A DNA stretch of 64,000 nucleotides from PALG01 sp964495885 (GCA_964495885.1 CAZBWO010000017.1:1-64000), one strand, 5' to 3'; shown: positions 6,649 to 15,970, counted from the stretch's first letter. Notes: generated by a model not told the origin, from the sequence alone. Numbers and translations are program-made.

Positions 6649-7806
6649 ATGAAAAAAATTCAAATGGTTGACCTTAAAGGTCAATATGAGAAAATCAAAG
6701 AACAAGTTGATTCGTCTGTCCTTGATGTAATATCTTCTACGGCTTACATTAATGGGCCTGAAGTTCACGAATTTCAAAAAGAATTGGAAACCTATTTGGG
6801 AGTGAAACATGTCATTCCTTGTGCAAACGGAACAGATGCCCTCCAAATTGCGATGATGGGTTTGGGTCTAAAACCAGGTGATGAGGTGATTACCGCAGAT
6901 TTTACCTTTGCGGCAACTGTTGAGGTGATTGCCCTTTTAGGGCTTACGCCTGTATTGGTAGATGTAGACCCTGTAACTTTTAATATAGATGTAAAGGCAA
7001 TTGAAAAAGCTATTACTCCTAAAACGAAAGCCATAGTGCCTGTTCATTTATTTGGACTTCCAGCACCAATGGATGAAATTATGGCCATAGCCAAAGCCCA
7101 TGATTTGTATGTCATTGAAGACAACGCACAAGGGATAGGTGCTAACTATACTTTCAAAAGTGGAACTAAAATCAAAACTGGGGCAATTGGGCATGTGGCT
7201 TCAACCTCATTTTTTCCGTCGAAGAATCTAGGATGCTATGGGGATGGTGGAGCAATTTTCACTAATGATGATGATTTGGCGCATATGATTCGTGGAATTG
7301 TGAATCATGGTATGTATGTGCGTTACCATCATGATGTAGTAGGGGTTAATTCCCGTTTGGATTCTATTCAAGCGACAATTTTAAGGGCAAAGTTGCCACA
7401 TTTGGATAGTTACAATGAGGCAAGAAGAAAAGCCGCAAGAAAATACACTGCCCATTTTAAGGATATTCCTCAAATTATAACTCCTACGGGATTCTGTAAA
7501 GGTGCAATTTCGATATGTGATACTTGTGATTGTCATGTTTTTCATCAATATACACTTCGAGTCCTTGATACAGATAGGGATGCATTAGTACAATATTTAA
7601 ATAGCTTGGATATTCCTTGTGGCGTATATTATCCCATTCCTTTGCATGCTCAAAAAGCATATATGGATGAACGGTACCAAGAACAGGATTTTAAAGTAAC
7701 CAATCAGTTGGTGAAAGAGGTGATTTCGTTGCCAATGCACACAGAATTGGATGATGAACAGATAGATTATATTTCCAAAGCTGTAATTGATTTTGTAACT
7801 CAATAA
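6649..7806 (+). CDS. DegT/DnrJ/EryC1/StrS-family sugar aminotransferase
   Basis: The 385-residue PLP enzyme has the family's fold markers: ANGTDALQIAM near residue 60 (phosphate cup), DADFTFAATVE-like region, VPVHLFGLPAPMDEI, EDNAQGIGA, and the Schiff-base Lys in FFPSKNLGCYGDGGAI. It should transaminate a nucleotide-linked keto-sugar in LPS or O-antigen/capsule synthesis; the Gln-Gly after EDNA is as in sugar aminotransferases of the WbpE kind. An unusual Cys-rich insertion, CDTCDCH, near residue 289 could bind a metal or be redox active. It is followed after 10 bp by galE and likely forms a two-gene operon with it. Confidence 0.88.
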   Translation: MKKIQMVDLKGQYEKIKEQVDSSVLDVISSTAYINGPEVHEFQKELETYLGVKHVIPCANGTDALQIAMMGLGLKPGDEVITADFTFAATVEVIALLGLTPVLVDVDPVTFNIDVKAIEKAITPKTKAIVPVHLFGLPAPMDEIMAIAKAHDLYVIEDNAQGIGANYTFKSGTKIKTGAIGHVASTSFFPSKNLGCYGDGGAIFTNDDDLAHMIRGIVNHGMYVRYHHDVVGVNSRLDSIQATILRAKLPHLDSYNEARRKAARKYTAHFKDIPQIITPTGFCKGAISICDTCDCHVFHQYTLRVLDTDRDALVQYLNSLDIPCGVYYPIPLHAQKAYMDERYQEQDFKVTNQLVKEVISLPMHTELDDEQIDYISKAVIDFVTQ

Positions 7807-7816
7807 ATTCATCAAG

Positions 7817-8842
7817 TTGTCAAAACAAAGGATATTGGTTACGGGAGGTTTGGGCTACATTGGGTCACATACCGTAGTCGCTCTTATTGAAGAGGGGTAT
7901 GAAGTAGTGATTGTAGATGATCTTTCCAACTCAGATATTACCGTATTAGATGGTATTGAAGCTATTTGTGGAGTGCGTCCTCAATTTGAGCAATTGGATC
8001 TTCGGGATAAACAAGCCGTATATTCATTATTTCAGGAATATTCCATAAATGGAATTATTCATTTTGCAGCAAGTAAAGCAGTTGGGGAAAGTGTTGAAAA
8101 ACCGTTGCTGTATTATGAGAATAATTTACATTCTTTGATATACTTGCTTCAGCAGTGTGAGCAATATAAGATTGGACCTTTTATCTTTAGTTCTTCTTGT
8201 ACCGTTTATGGTGAGCCAGATCATCTTCCGGTAAATGAGCAAGCGCCTGTAAAGGTGGCTGCTTCTCCATATGGAAATACCAAACAGATTAGTGAAGAAA
8301 TTATCTACGATGTTTGCCAAAGTAGTAATACCCTTCAAAGCATTGCCTTGCGATATTTCAACCCTATTGGTGCTCATGATTCGGGGTATATTGGGGAGTT
8401 ACCGAAAGGCGTACCCCAAAATCTGGTTCCTTTTATTACGCAAACAGCAGCAGGTTTAAGGGAAAAACTTTCAGTATTTGGCGGAGATTATGATACACCA
8501 GACGGAAGCTGTATTCGGGACTACATCCATGTGGTAGACCTTGCCAAAGCTCATGTGGCCGCTTTAAAAAGAGTCATTGAAAATAGGCAAAACCATCATT
8601 TTGAGATTTTTAACCTTGGTACTGGAAAAGGGAATTCTGTCCTGGAAATTATTCAGTGTTTTGAAAAAGTAACACAACAAAAACTACCTTATGAAATTGT
8701 AGCTCGAAGACCTGGAGATGTAGTTGCTGTGTATGCAGATACTTCCAAGGCAAACCGCGAACTAAATTGGGAAGCAGGGCATACCTTGGAAGAGGCCTTG
8801 TTATCTGCGTGGGAGTGGGAAAAAAAGGTGCGTTCACTTTAG
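7817..8842 (+). CDS. galE: UDP-glucose 4-epimerase
   Basis: The 341-residue SDR enzyme has the NAD motif GGLGYIGSH near the N-terminus, the catalytic Ser in FSSSCTVYGEP and Tyr-x3-Lys in SPYGNTKQ, plus RYFNPIGAH and SCIRDYIHVVDLAKAH, all diagnostic of GalE. It interconverts UDP-glucose and UDP-galactose for envelope polysaccharides. No ATG lies before the Rossmann motif; the start is the TTG at 7817, only 10 bp after the upstream stop, so it probably depends on coupling to the aminotransferase gene. Its stop overlaps the convergent response regulator gene by 4 bp. Confidence 0.95.
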   Translation: MSKQRILVTGGLGYIGSHTVVALIEEGYEVVIVDDLSNSDITVLDGIEAICGVRPQFEQLDLRDKQAVYSLFQEYSINGIIHFAASKAVGESVEKPLLYYENNLHSLIYLLQQCEQYKIGPFIFSSSCTVYGEPDHLPVNEQAPVKVAASPYGNTKQISEEIIYDVCQSSNTLQSIALRYFNPIGAHDSGYIGELPKGVPQNLVPFITQTAAGLREKLSVFGGDYDTPDGSCIRDYIHVVDLAKAHVAALKRVIENRQNHHFEIFNLGTGKGNSVLEIIQCFEKVTQQKLPYEIVARRPGDVVAVYADTSKANRELNWEAGHTLEEALLSAWEWEKKVRSL

Positions 8843-9474
8843 TCTAAAAGTCCCCTTTCAATAGTATATTTTATTAACCCTACTACATTTTTCGCTCCAG
8901 TTTTTATTAAAAGACTTGATCTGTGAGTTTCTACAGTACTTACGGTTACATGAAGTGTTTCAGCGATTTGGGAGGTGGTTTTTTCTTCCATGATTAAGGA
9001 GAGCACTTCTTTTTCCCTGCGGGAGAGCTTGGGGAGGTAGCTATAATTAGAGTTCTTTTTATCGATGGCTGAGAAAGAGATACTTTTATGTATATATGTT
9101 TTTCCATTTAAAACATCTTCACACGCCTCTTTAAGATCTTTTAATGAAATATTTTTAGGTAAATAACCAATAGCTCCTTTCTTTAAGGCATCCATGACCA
9201 TGGCGGATTGAGTCATGCTGGAAAGCATGATTATTTTAAGATTGGGGTAGGTTTTAGCAAGTTCTGCACAGACCTTGATGCCGTCTGCTGTATTTAGCTG
9301 AATATCCAAAAGTAAAATATGGGGTGCTTTATTGTTTTCCAAATAAGACCGAAGTGATTCTGGGGTTTGGAATCCATTTAAAAAATTAATAGAAGGTTCA
9401 TTTTCAACTAAAGCTTTGACGGCTTCAAGTATTAGTAAATGATCATCTAGTACAGCTAGTTGTATGGGGGTCAT
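8839..9474 (-). CDS. NarL/LuxR-type response regulator
   Basis: 211 residues. The receiver domain (1-120) has the acidic pair in LAVLDDH, phospho-acceptor Asp in ILLLDIQLN, and the switch Ser/Lys in MLSSMTQ and YLPKN. The C-terminal LuxR helix-turn-helix (about 145-205) reads LSRREKEVLSLIMEEKTTSQ and VSTVETHRSSLLIKTG. Its ATG overlaps the stop of the kinase gene (TAATG), so the pair is translationally coupled. It convergently overlaps galE. Confidence 0.93.
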   Translation of the reverse strand: MTPIQLAVLDDHLLILEAVKALVENEPSINFLNGFQTPESLRSYLENNKAPHILLLDIQLNTADGIKVCAELAKTYPNLKIIMLSSMTQSAMVMDALKKGAIGYLPKNISLKDLKEACEDVLNGKTYIHKSISFSAIDKKNSNYSYLPKLSRREKEVLSLIMEEKTTSQIAETLHVTVSTVETHRSSLLIKTGAKNVVGLIKYTIERGLLD

Positions 9475-11336
9475 TATTTGTTCAATTCAAGTGCTATATA
9501 TACTGAAGTTCCCTTCTTTTCCTGTGAGTCAATATCTAGTGTCCCTTTAAGTAGCGATAATCGAGAGGTAATATTTTCTAAACCAATCCCTTTTGAAGTT
9601 TCTTCGTGTGCAAATCCTTTTCCATTGTCTTCAACAGTGATAAATAGCTTTTTGTTTTCCTGTTGCTGAACTTGGACGAAGGCTTCGGTAGCTCCAGCAT
9701 GTTTAATTATGTTATTTATTAATTCTTGAATAATGCGATAGATCGATAATTGTAAAGATTTGGGTAAGTTATTTTGAAGTTCAACCGAATTGTATTCAAC
9801 ATTAATCAAACCACTTTCGTTGATGGATACAATAAAATCCCTAAGTGCTTGATCCAGTCCTTTTATTAGTAAACTTTCGGGAAGTAAGTTGTGGGAGATA
9901 CGTCTTGATTCTTTAGAAGCGGTATCTAATAGTTCTTCTACTTTTGTAAGATCTTCACCTTTAGAAGCATGCATTTTAGCTGCAGCAAGGATACCTCCCA
10001 GTCCATCGTGTAATTCCTTGGCAATCCGGCTACGCTCTTTTTCTTCCCCTGCCATGAGGGAACGAAGAGCTACATTTTCCTTTTCGTTTTCAAGTGAAAT
10101 GATTTGTTGTTTTTGGGTTTTTTGACGTTGATGGAAGAAGAGAAGGGTTAAAATTGAAAAAATTCCTAAGCTAAAGGCTGTTATTGATAAAATTTCCTTT
10201 TGACTTTCCTTTTGAGAGATTTCTACCTGTTGCTCTGCAATTTTGATTTCTTTTCTAGCAGTTTGATATTTTTCTAAGATTTCGGCAGTTTTGATATTTG
10301 TTTCAGTTTTGTGGAGACTATCGGTATACTGCATATATCTATTTAGATGGAAATTTGCCTTTTTATGATTTTCAGTGGCTGCATACAAATTGGCGAGTAG
10401 TTGGTCTAGATTGCCTAAAAACCGTAAACTTCGATCTCCATCAATATTAGGCACAGCTTCTAATATTCCCAATGCATATTTGGGATCGTTATCTGCTTTA
10501 ATCTTCGCTAGATGTATGGAGGTGTTAGGATAAAAGTCTGAAAAACCATTCTCTTTTGCTAAGTCGTACGCTTTTTGACTGTAGTATACTGCGCTATCTT
10601 GCTGGTTATTGTCTAGATAATAGTCTGATAGTGTCAAGTGACCAAATATGAGACCGTTTTTTTCATTAAATTTTGCTCCGTATTTTATCGCTTCAGCAGC
10701 TATTTTTTTTGCGCTTTCAATGCTGTCAGCTTTTTCGGTGTAATAAGCGATAGAACCCATCATGAAGGAATATGTGGGGCCTTTTAGAGAATCTGGGATG
10801 GTGTCATAATATTTCAATGTTTTATCAAAATAGGACATAGCGTCCTGTAAATTGAGGTTTTCGTTGTAGAGAGAGCCAATATTATAATTTAATTGAGCGG
10901 CATAATTGTATTCTCCCCTTTCTTCCAGCTCTTCGATGCTGTTGGTGTAATAAATAGCAGCCGAATCAATTTTTTCTTCATTGGCAAGTATTCCGGCAAT
11001 TAGGTTGTTGTAATAAAATTTTGGGACATCCAATTGTTCATCATCAATAAGTTGGGTTCCCTTTTTAATAATGCGTTTCGCATTTTCATAATCATAATTA
11101 TAATAGAAATATTTTGCATGGGCATAATATACCTGCTCCAAAGCAGTAGGAGTTTCATCTATTTCTTTTTTGTTTTCACGATAGAAGGTGGTAAAGTCTT
11201 CTAGTGTTTTTTTTGGCGAAATTCTAGCCAAGGAATCAAATTCTTTAATAGAATATTTAACAATAGAGTCTATTTTTTTCTGTGAGTGAATTGTTCCAAA
11301 GATCCAAAATAGAAAAAATGATATCGCGTATTTCAT
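9474..11336 (-). CDS. TPR-repeat sensor histidine kinase (HisKA_3)
   Basis: 620 residues. Signal peptide, then a periplasmic TPR array (about residues 60-340, e.g. AQLNYNIGSLYNENLNLQDA), a transmembrane helix (about 380-398), a coiled linker, the HisKA_3 dimerisation domain with phospho-His in RSRIAKELHDGLGG and an ATPase domain with N box (IYRIIQELINNIIKHAGA) and G box (VEDNGKGF, GIGLENITSRL). TPR kinases of this design are frequent in Flavobacteriia and pair with NarL-type regulators, as here. The gene is divergent from the 1216-residue surface protein gene, which could be a target. Confidence 0.92.
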   Translation of the reverse strand: MKYAISFFLFWIFGTIHSQKKIDSIVKYSIKEFDSLARISPKKTLEDFTTFYRENKKEIDETPTALEQVYYAHAKYFYYNYDYENAKRIIKKGTQLIDDEQLDVPKFYYNNLIAGILANEEKIDSAAIYYTNSIEELEERGEYNYAAQLNYNIGSLYNENLNLQDAMSYFDKTLKYYDTIPDSLKGPTYSFMMGSIAYYTEKADSIESAKKIAAEAIKYGAKFNEKNGLIFGHLTLSDYYLDNNQQDSAVYYSQKAYDLAKENGFSDFYPNTSIHLAKIKADNDPKYALGILEAVPNIDGDRSLRFLGNLDQLLANLYAATENHKKANFHLNRYMQYTDSLHKTETNIKTAEILEKYQTARKEIKIAEQQVEISQKESQKEILSITAFSLGIFSILTLLFFHQRQKTQKQQIISLENEKENVALRSLMAGEEKERSRIAKELHDGLGGILAAAKMHASKGEDLTKVEELLDTASKESRRISHNLLPESLLIKGLDQALRDFIVSINESGLINVEYNSVELQNNLPKSLQLSIYRIIQELINNIIKHAGATEAFVQVQQQENKKLFITVEDNGKGFAHEETSKGIGLENITSRLSLLKGTLDIDSQEKKGTSVYIALELNK

Positions 11337-11449
11337 ATTTACTACTATTAGTGGAAAACCACTAGTTTTTATTTTGGTTGAATACCCTTATCTGCACTTT
11401 TAAGCTGGTGATTAGCTTTGTACTATAAAACTAAATAAAATTTAAAAAA
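11337..11449 (+). promoter_or_regulatory. Divergent promoter region with TAGCTTTG element
   Basis: TAGCTTTG at 11413-11420 matches TAnnTTTG on the plus strand; no clear TTG lies 19-21 bp upstream. It would start a transcript near 11427, leaving a leader of about 260 nt before the 1216-codon gene. The same gap holds the promoter of the minus-strand kinase gene, which I cannot resolve. Confidence 0.4.
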
Positions 11450-11563
11450 ATGAAAAGGCTAGCAGCATGTTTCATTTTTAATATGAAAAATGATTCCTCA
11501 AATTCAAGCATGATTAATATAATTAAATATGCCGCCAAATGTCTTACGGGCACACAAGGGTAG
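11450..11563 (+). CDS. Possible 37-residue leader peptide
   Basis: ATG at 11450 follows an A-rich stretch (AAATTTAAAAAAATG) typical of Bacteroidota initiation regions, and the frame runs 37 codons to TAG at 11561. The peptide (MKRLAACFIFNMKNDSSNSS at its start) has no recognisable domain or convincing signal. It lies between the -7 element and the hairpin in front of the surface protein gene. It may be a leader peptide or a chance frame. Confidence 0.3.
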   Translation: MKRLAACFIFNMKNDSSNSSMINIIKYAAKCLTGTQG

Positions 11564-11624
11564 CTATGTATATATAGATAAACAGGTTCTTTTTTTCTCC
11601 CAAATCAATAACACACTGTTAGCT

Positions 11625-11666
11625 GAAATCCGTCCTGTGCCTACCGTTTATCGGAGGACGGATTTC
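11625..11666 (+). promoter_or_regulatory. Perfect 12-bp leader hairpin
   Basis: GAAATCCGTCCT (11625-11636) and AGGACGGATTTC (11655-11666) are exact inverted repeats around an 18-nt loop. The loop contains CCG-TTTAT-CGG, which could form an alternative inner stem. The hairpin ends 22 bp before the ATG at 11689 and has no U-run, so it is not a standard terminator. A role in translation control, RNA stability or protein binding is possible. Confidence 0.6.
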
Positions 11667-11688
11667 CATTTAAATAAATGCAACAGTT

Positions 11689-14600
11689 ATGAAAACAGTT
11701 TTAAGTTTAGCATGTATGTGTATGGTACTTCCTCTTTTTGGACAAGTAGGGATAAATACAACAACTCCAGATTCATCTTCAATTTTAGATATTAGTGCTA
11801 CAGACAAAGGGATTTTAATTCCTAGGGTGTTTCTCGTTAATATTTCTTCAACGCAATTGGATGGTGTAAATACTGCTGCAAATGGACTTTTAATCTATAA
11901 CACAAATGCAACTACAATAGGTGGAAATGGTATAGGATTTTATGTATTTAATGGTACAAATTGGGAAAAAGTTACGACTACCGCAGACAGTGTAGGGGGA
12001 AGCGATGCCGATTTTTTTGAAGTTGGGCAGACGAGTCCTCCAAATAGTATTAATGATGATATATTTACAAATGGAAATTTAGGAATCAATATAACACCAA
12101 TAGATACTCGTTTAGCCATTGACTCCCCCGGAAATCACAATGGATTATCACTATCAAGAATTATAGACGACTATGTGCCAAATAGATGGAATATTGTCAA
12201 CTCTTTGACTGGTATTTATAATGCAACTCAAAACTCCTTTACGCAAAATAGAACAGCCTCTAGTGTTAACAATGGCAGTGGAGTTTCTAAAAGCTTTACA
12301 GCTAATTATACTATATTAGAAAACACCAATGTTAATAACACAGCATATGTTAGTGATATTAGACCCTCTGGGACGATAGGGAACGATCATATTGGTTATA
12401 GAGCCAATTTTTCTAATGATAACGAAGGATATAGAACCGCCTTCTCAAGTTTTATTTCAGGTAATACTAATTCGCCCAAAACAGGTGTTTACAATGCAAT
12501 TTCTGGGGGTGCAGGGTCTCATATAGGATTGAGGAACGGTTTTTTTTCAGATGATAGCGCCTTAACCTATGGGGTTTATAATCAATATTATGGAGACACA
12601 CCATCATCGCAATATGGGGTGTATAATCAATTTTTAAATGATGGGGATGGAAATGCTATTGGAGCCTATAATACAATTGGTGGGAATGGAAATGGAAACA
12701 AATCTGGTTTACTTGTAAATATTTCCAATACTGGAAGTGGGGCTCACTATGGAACTAGTACTACCCTATCTGGTACAAATAGCGGCCCCAAATATGGGCA
12801 TTATGTGAATATTCCCAATTCTGCAGGTGGCAACCTATACGGAGTTTATGCTTCGGTAATGCGACCAACTGGAAATTCCTATGCTGGCTACTTTTTGGGA
12901 AAATTGGCAATAGGTTCTACGGCTGCCAATATTTACACCTTACCCCTATCTCGTGGAACTGCCAACCAAATCATGCAAACCGATGCTACTGGTAACGTAA
13001 GTTGGGTAGATGCAACTTCCTTTACTGATGCCGATTTCTTTGAAGAAGGAACCACTACGGCACCTAACGATATTAACGATAATATATTTACCCAAGGGAA
13101 TGTGGCAATAGGTAAAACAAATCCATTGTATGCCTTAGATATTGTTGAAGATACTGATGAAAGAGCCATTAGTGCTCAACTATCTGGAAGCGGGGGGGGT
13201 GCCAAGTATGGGAGTTATGTGCTTAACAATAACTCTGGAAGTGGTTCTCATTATGGATATTACAGTATTTTATCGGGAGCAGGAACGGGAATCCATTACG
13301 GAAGCTTCCAAAGCATAACTTCCACAGGCAATGGTGCAAAGTATGGAGTTTATAGCCGAATTCAAGGCTCGGGTAACGGATTTAGATATGGGAATTATCA
13401 ATGGATAACTAGTTCGGCCTCCAGTGATAATACGGGAACGTATAATATTCTAGATGGAACAGGTACAGGAAGTCGCTACGGAACACAAAATGTCATCAAT
13501 AGTAATAGCTCGGGAAGAATTTATGGAACTTATACAAGTATCTTAGGCTCTGGAGCAGAACGAAAGTTTGGAAGCTATAACGTGATTAACCCAGCTTCTG
13601 GCGGTACACATTTTGGGATTTATTCTGAAGCAACAAAAGCAGGTAGTTTTGCAGGTCTCTTTAATGGGCGGGTAGCAATAGGGGAATCCAGTTTTATTTC
13701 AGGCACTCCAGATTGGTATATTCTTCCGGCTTCAAGAGGAACTAATGGGCAAGTCATGCAAACCGATGGAAGCGGAAATGTAAGTTGGGTAGATCCATCG
13801 GCGGTGAGCAGCGAGGATGCAGATTTTTTCGAAGTGGGTACTGTAACTGCTCCCAATGCAATTACAGATAATATGTATACACAAGGTGCTTTGGCTATTG
13901 GCGATACTTCAAACGATGAATCTAAGTTGAATATTACCGCTGGAACTTCGGAAAATTATAATAACGGACTTAAAATTGATCTTGGTTCAACAACCAGTTC
14001 AGGGGTTTTAATGCGAGGAATTAATCTGGAAATCAATTCAGATGTTTCTGCTACTCCAACGAACGTGAGTGGCATTGAAGTTGAAAACAACGCTAACGCA
14101 GCCGTAAAGGCAGGAATTATTAGTACGGTAACTGATGTTGGTGGGGGTAGTGGTAAATGGAATTTATATCTTAGTACCTCAAACCAACCTACTTCCGCTG
14201 GGAATATTTCAGGAATCTATAATACGGTATCTGTAGGGGGAGGATCTGGTACTCAATTTGGAGTACAACAAGAATTAAGGGATTCTGGCGGAAATAGTTC
14301 TGGCACCCTTTATGGCTATAATAGCGATGTGTTAAATAATGGAAGTGGGCCTTCCATTGGTTTTTACTCATTAATTCAATCAAACAATAATAGCAATGCC
14401 ATAGCCTTTGATGCATCTCATACGGGTAATAGCGGCTCTGGAAATAAATACGGACTTAGGAGCATTATACCTGCTTCAGTTGGTGGTTTGAATCATTATG
14501 GGGTTTATTCTGAAGTACTTAGGGGTGGGGCTAATACTTTTGCAGGTTATTTTTTGGGGGATGTTTCCATAGGAACCACAGCATTAAATAATTATATTCT

Positions 14601-15339
14601 TCCTGCTTCAAGAGGAACCAACGGCCAGATTATGCAAACAGATGGAGCCGGAAACGTAAGTTGGGTGAATAATCCTTCAGCTTCTTTTTGGACGCGAACA
14701 GGAACTACACTTGATGTGGCTAATATTGCAGATGATATTCAGTTTTCAAGTGACCAGACCAGTATCCTATTTCCAGCAACCACAGGTTCGCCCAGTACCA
14801 TGATCCACTTATTTGATAGTGGGATTAGCAATAGCGATCGAATGATTTTTTCACAATCCCCTTTGTTTTCAAACTGGGGCTTAATGTACCGTGATTCTGA
14901 TGACAGTTTTAGGTTTTTACGCGGTGGTTTAGACAGGGTGGTCATTAATCTAGGAGGTGGAAATCCCTTGGTTGTGAATGGAACTGCGGAAGCCATAGCT
15001 TTTCAAAGCGCCACCACAACTTATCCAGATTATGTTTTTGAACATTATTTTAAGGGAACTTCTGAAATAGCTCCAGATTATCAATTTAGAAACTTATCTC
15101 AAGTAGAAGCCTTTCTTAAAAAGAATGGACATTTGCCAGGGGTAAAATCTTACTCCGAAATATTGGCCAACGAAATGAAAATAAATTTTGCCGAAGTATC
15201 TGTAGCCAATTTGGAGAAAATAGAAGAACTTTTCTTATACGCCATTGAACAAAAAAAGGAAAACGAAATACTAAAATCTAGACTGGAAAAGTTGGAGGCC
15301 AAGTTCTCTGAACTTGAAAAAAACTTTTCCAAACATTAA
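11689..15339 (+). CDS. Large exported repeat protein with fibre-like modules
   Basis: 1216 residues with a signal peptide (about 1-19, ending in GQ) and the start VGINTTTPDSSSILDI seen in many flavobacterial surface repeat proteins. Three large modules each open with DADFFEvG..PN.I.D.iFT.G (residues about 106, 447 and 710) and close with LP.SRGT..Q.MQTD..GNVSWV. In between are many 20-30-residue units built on G..YG.Y, rich in Gly, Ser, Asn and Thr, suggesting beta-solenoid or fibre structure. The C-terminal 100 residues (YPDYVFEHYFKG to the end) resemble the coiled-coil tail of Bacteroidota tail-fibre or S74-like proteins (SQVEAFLKKNGHLPGVKSY). No T9SS sorting domain is recognised. Probably a surface adhesin or filament; inference. 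Confidence 0.85.
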   Translation: MKTVLSLACMCMVLPLFGQVGINTTTPDSSSILDISATDKGILIPRVFLVNISSTQLDGVNTAANGLLIYNTNATTIGGNGIGFYVFNGTNWEKVTTTADSVGGSDADFFEVGQTSPPNSINDDIFTNGNLGINITPIDTRLAIDSPGNHNGLSLSRIIDDYVPNRWNIVNSLTGIYNATQNSFTQNRTASSVNNGSGVSKSFTANYTILENTNVNNTAYVSDIRPSGTIGNDHIGYRANFSNDNEGYRTAFSSFISGNTNSPKTGVYNAISGGAGSHIGLRNGFFSDDSALTYGVYNQYYGDTPSSQYGVYNQFLNDGDGNAIGAYNTIGGNGNGNKSGLLVNISNTGSGAHYGTSTTLSGTNSGPKYGHYVNIPNSAGGNLYGVYASVMRPTGNSYAGYFLGKLAIGSTAANIYTLPLSRGTANQIMQTDATGNVSWVDATSFTDADFFEEGTTTAPNDINDNIFTQGNVAIGKTNPLYALDIVEDTDERAISAQLSGSGGGAKYGSYVLNNNSGSGSHYGYYSILSGAGTGIHYGSFQSITSTGNGAKYGVYSRIQGSGNGFRYGNYQWITSSASSDNTGTYNILDGTGTGSRYGTQNVINSNSSGRIYGTYTSILGSGAERKFGSYNVINPASGGTHFGIYSEATKAGSFAGLFNGRVAIGESSFISGTPDWYILPASRGTNGQVMQTDGSGNVSWVDPSAVSSEDADFFEVGTVTAPNAITDNMYTQGALAIGDTSNDESKLNITAGTSENYNNGLKIDLGSTTSSGVLMRGINLEINSDVSATPTNVSGIEVENNANAAVKAGIISTVTDVGGGSGKWNLYLSTSNQPTSAGNISGIYNTVSVGGGSGTQFGVQQELRDSGGNSSGTLYGYNSDVLNNGSGPSIGFYSLIQSNNNSNAIAFDASHTGNSGSGNKYGLRSIIPASVGGLNHYGVYSEVLRGGANTFAGYFLGDVSIGTTALNNYILPASRGTNGQIMQTDGAGNVSWVNNPSASFWTRTGTTLDVANIADDIQFSSDQTSILFPATTGSPSTMIHLFDSGISNSDRMIFSQSPLFSNWGLMYRDSDDSFRFLRGGLDRVVINLGGGNPLVVNGTAEAIAFQSATTTYPDYVFEHYFKGTSEIAPDYQFRNLSQVEAFLKKNGHLPGVKSYSEILANEMKINFAEVSVANLEKIEELFLYAIEQKKENEILKSRLEKLEAKFSELEKNFSKH
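12940..13110 (+). repeat. Module junction repeat, copy 1
   Basis: Encodes LPLSRGT through GNVSWVD (12940-13011) followed by DADFFEEG through the end of the next 28-residue unit (13027-13110). It recurs at 13723-13899 and, first half only, at 14599-14670; the second half also occurs alone at 12004-12087. Confidence 0.85.
13723..13899 (+). repeat. Module junction repeat, copy 2
   Basis: Same two elements as copy 1: a 72-bp LPxSRGT...SWV block (13723-13794) and an 84-bp DADFFEVG block (13816-13899). The protein is conserved while codons differ, so the duplication is not recent. Confidence 0.85.
14599..14670 (+). repeat. Module junction repeat, copy 3 (first block only)
   Basis: LPASRGT through GNVSWVN; the DADFFE block is replaced by a unique segment leading to the C-terminal fibre-like tail. 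Confidence 0.8.
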
Positions 15340-15911
15340 GCACTTTCCTTAAATCGTTTTAAAAATACAGAAGGGTACGTTCCATAGTGGGACCTGAATT
15401 TCTTTGAAAAACTTTCCGCACTTCTAAATCCGTTATCAAGGGCAATGGCCTCTATAGTATATTGCCTTTTTAGAGGATTGGTTTGGAGTTCCACAAAAGC
15501 ATGTTCAAGCCGTAAATCATTTAAATACTTTTTAAACGATTTGTTCTTCACGTGATTGACAACCCTTGATAAATAGGCATGATTGGTTCCCAGGGATTTC
15601 GCCAAAGTAGAGAGGTCAATATATGCATTTAAATACCCTTTGTCTTTTTCAAACTGCGTGAGCTTCTCAAGAATATCCTGAATGAGTGCTTCAGGAATAT
15701 TGATTTTTTTGGAAGCCTCTGTGAGGGATCTTTTTTCTATGATTTCCTTAGAAGGGGAGTTATTTGAATTCCATATATACTTTGAGCGAATGATCTGCTC
15801 TTTCAGCATTTTTAAAACTGAATTAGCAATGTTCCATGTAGTTGATTCACTATTTTTTCTCTTTCGGGAGTGTACAATGAAATTTTCCATAGGTCCTAAA
15901 TTTGACTCCAA
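15336..15911 (-). CDS. AraC-family transcriptional regulator
   Basis: 191 residues. The C-terminal half is an AraC/XylS double helix-turn-helix: DLSTLAKSLGTNHAYLSRVV for the first and YTIEAIALDNGFRSAESFSK for the second, ending HYGTYPSVFLKRFKE. The N-terminal 85 residues have no ligand domain I recognise and are charged and helical; there is no TPR or membrane segment, unlike many flavobacterial relatives. An alternative start is the Met at residue 8. It is convergent with the repeat protein gene and overlaps its stop by 4 bp. Target unknown. Confidence 0.85.
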   Translation of the reverse strand: MESNLGPMENFIVHSRKRKNSESTTWNIANSVLKMLKEQIIRSKYIWNSNNSPSKEIIEKRSLTEASKKINIPEALIQDILEKLTQFEKDKGYLNAYIDLSTLAKSLGTNHAYLSRVVNHVKNKSFKKYLNDLRLEHAFVELQTNPLKRQYTIEAIALDNGFRSAESFSKKFRSHYGTYPSVFLKRFKESA

Positions 15912-15970
15912 CTTAGTGCCTATGGGAGTAATTTGGGGGAATGCCGATAAAAGTTTACGCTGAAAAAATA

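Noticed and set aside
11995..14670. Long array of similar sequences that could suggest CRISPR or satellite repeats
   Set aside because: The repeats are in one continuous reading frame, vary in length and conserve protein rather than DNA, so they are protein modules.
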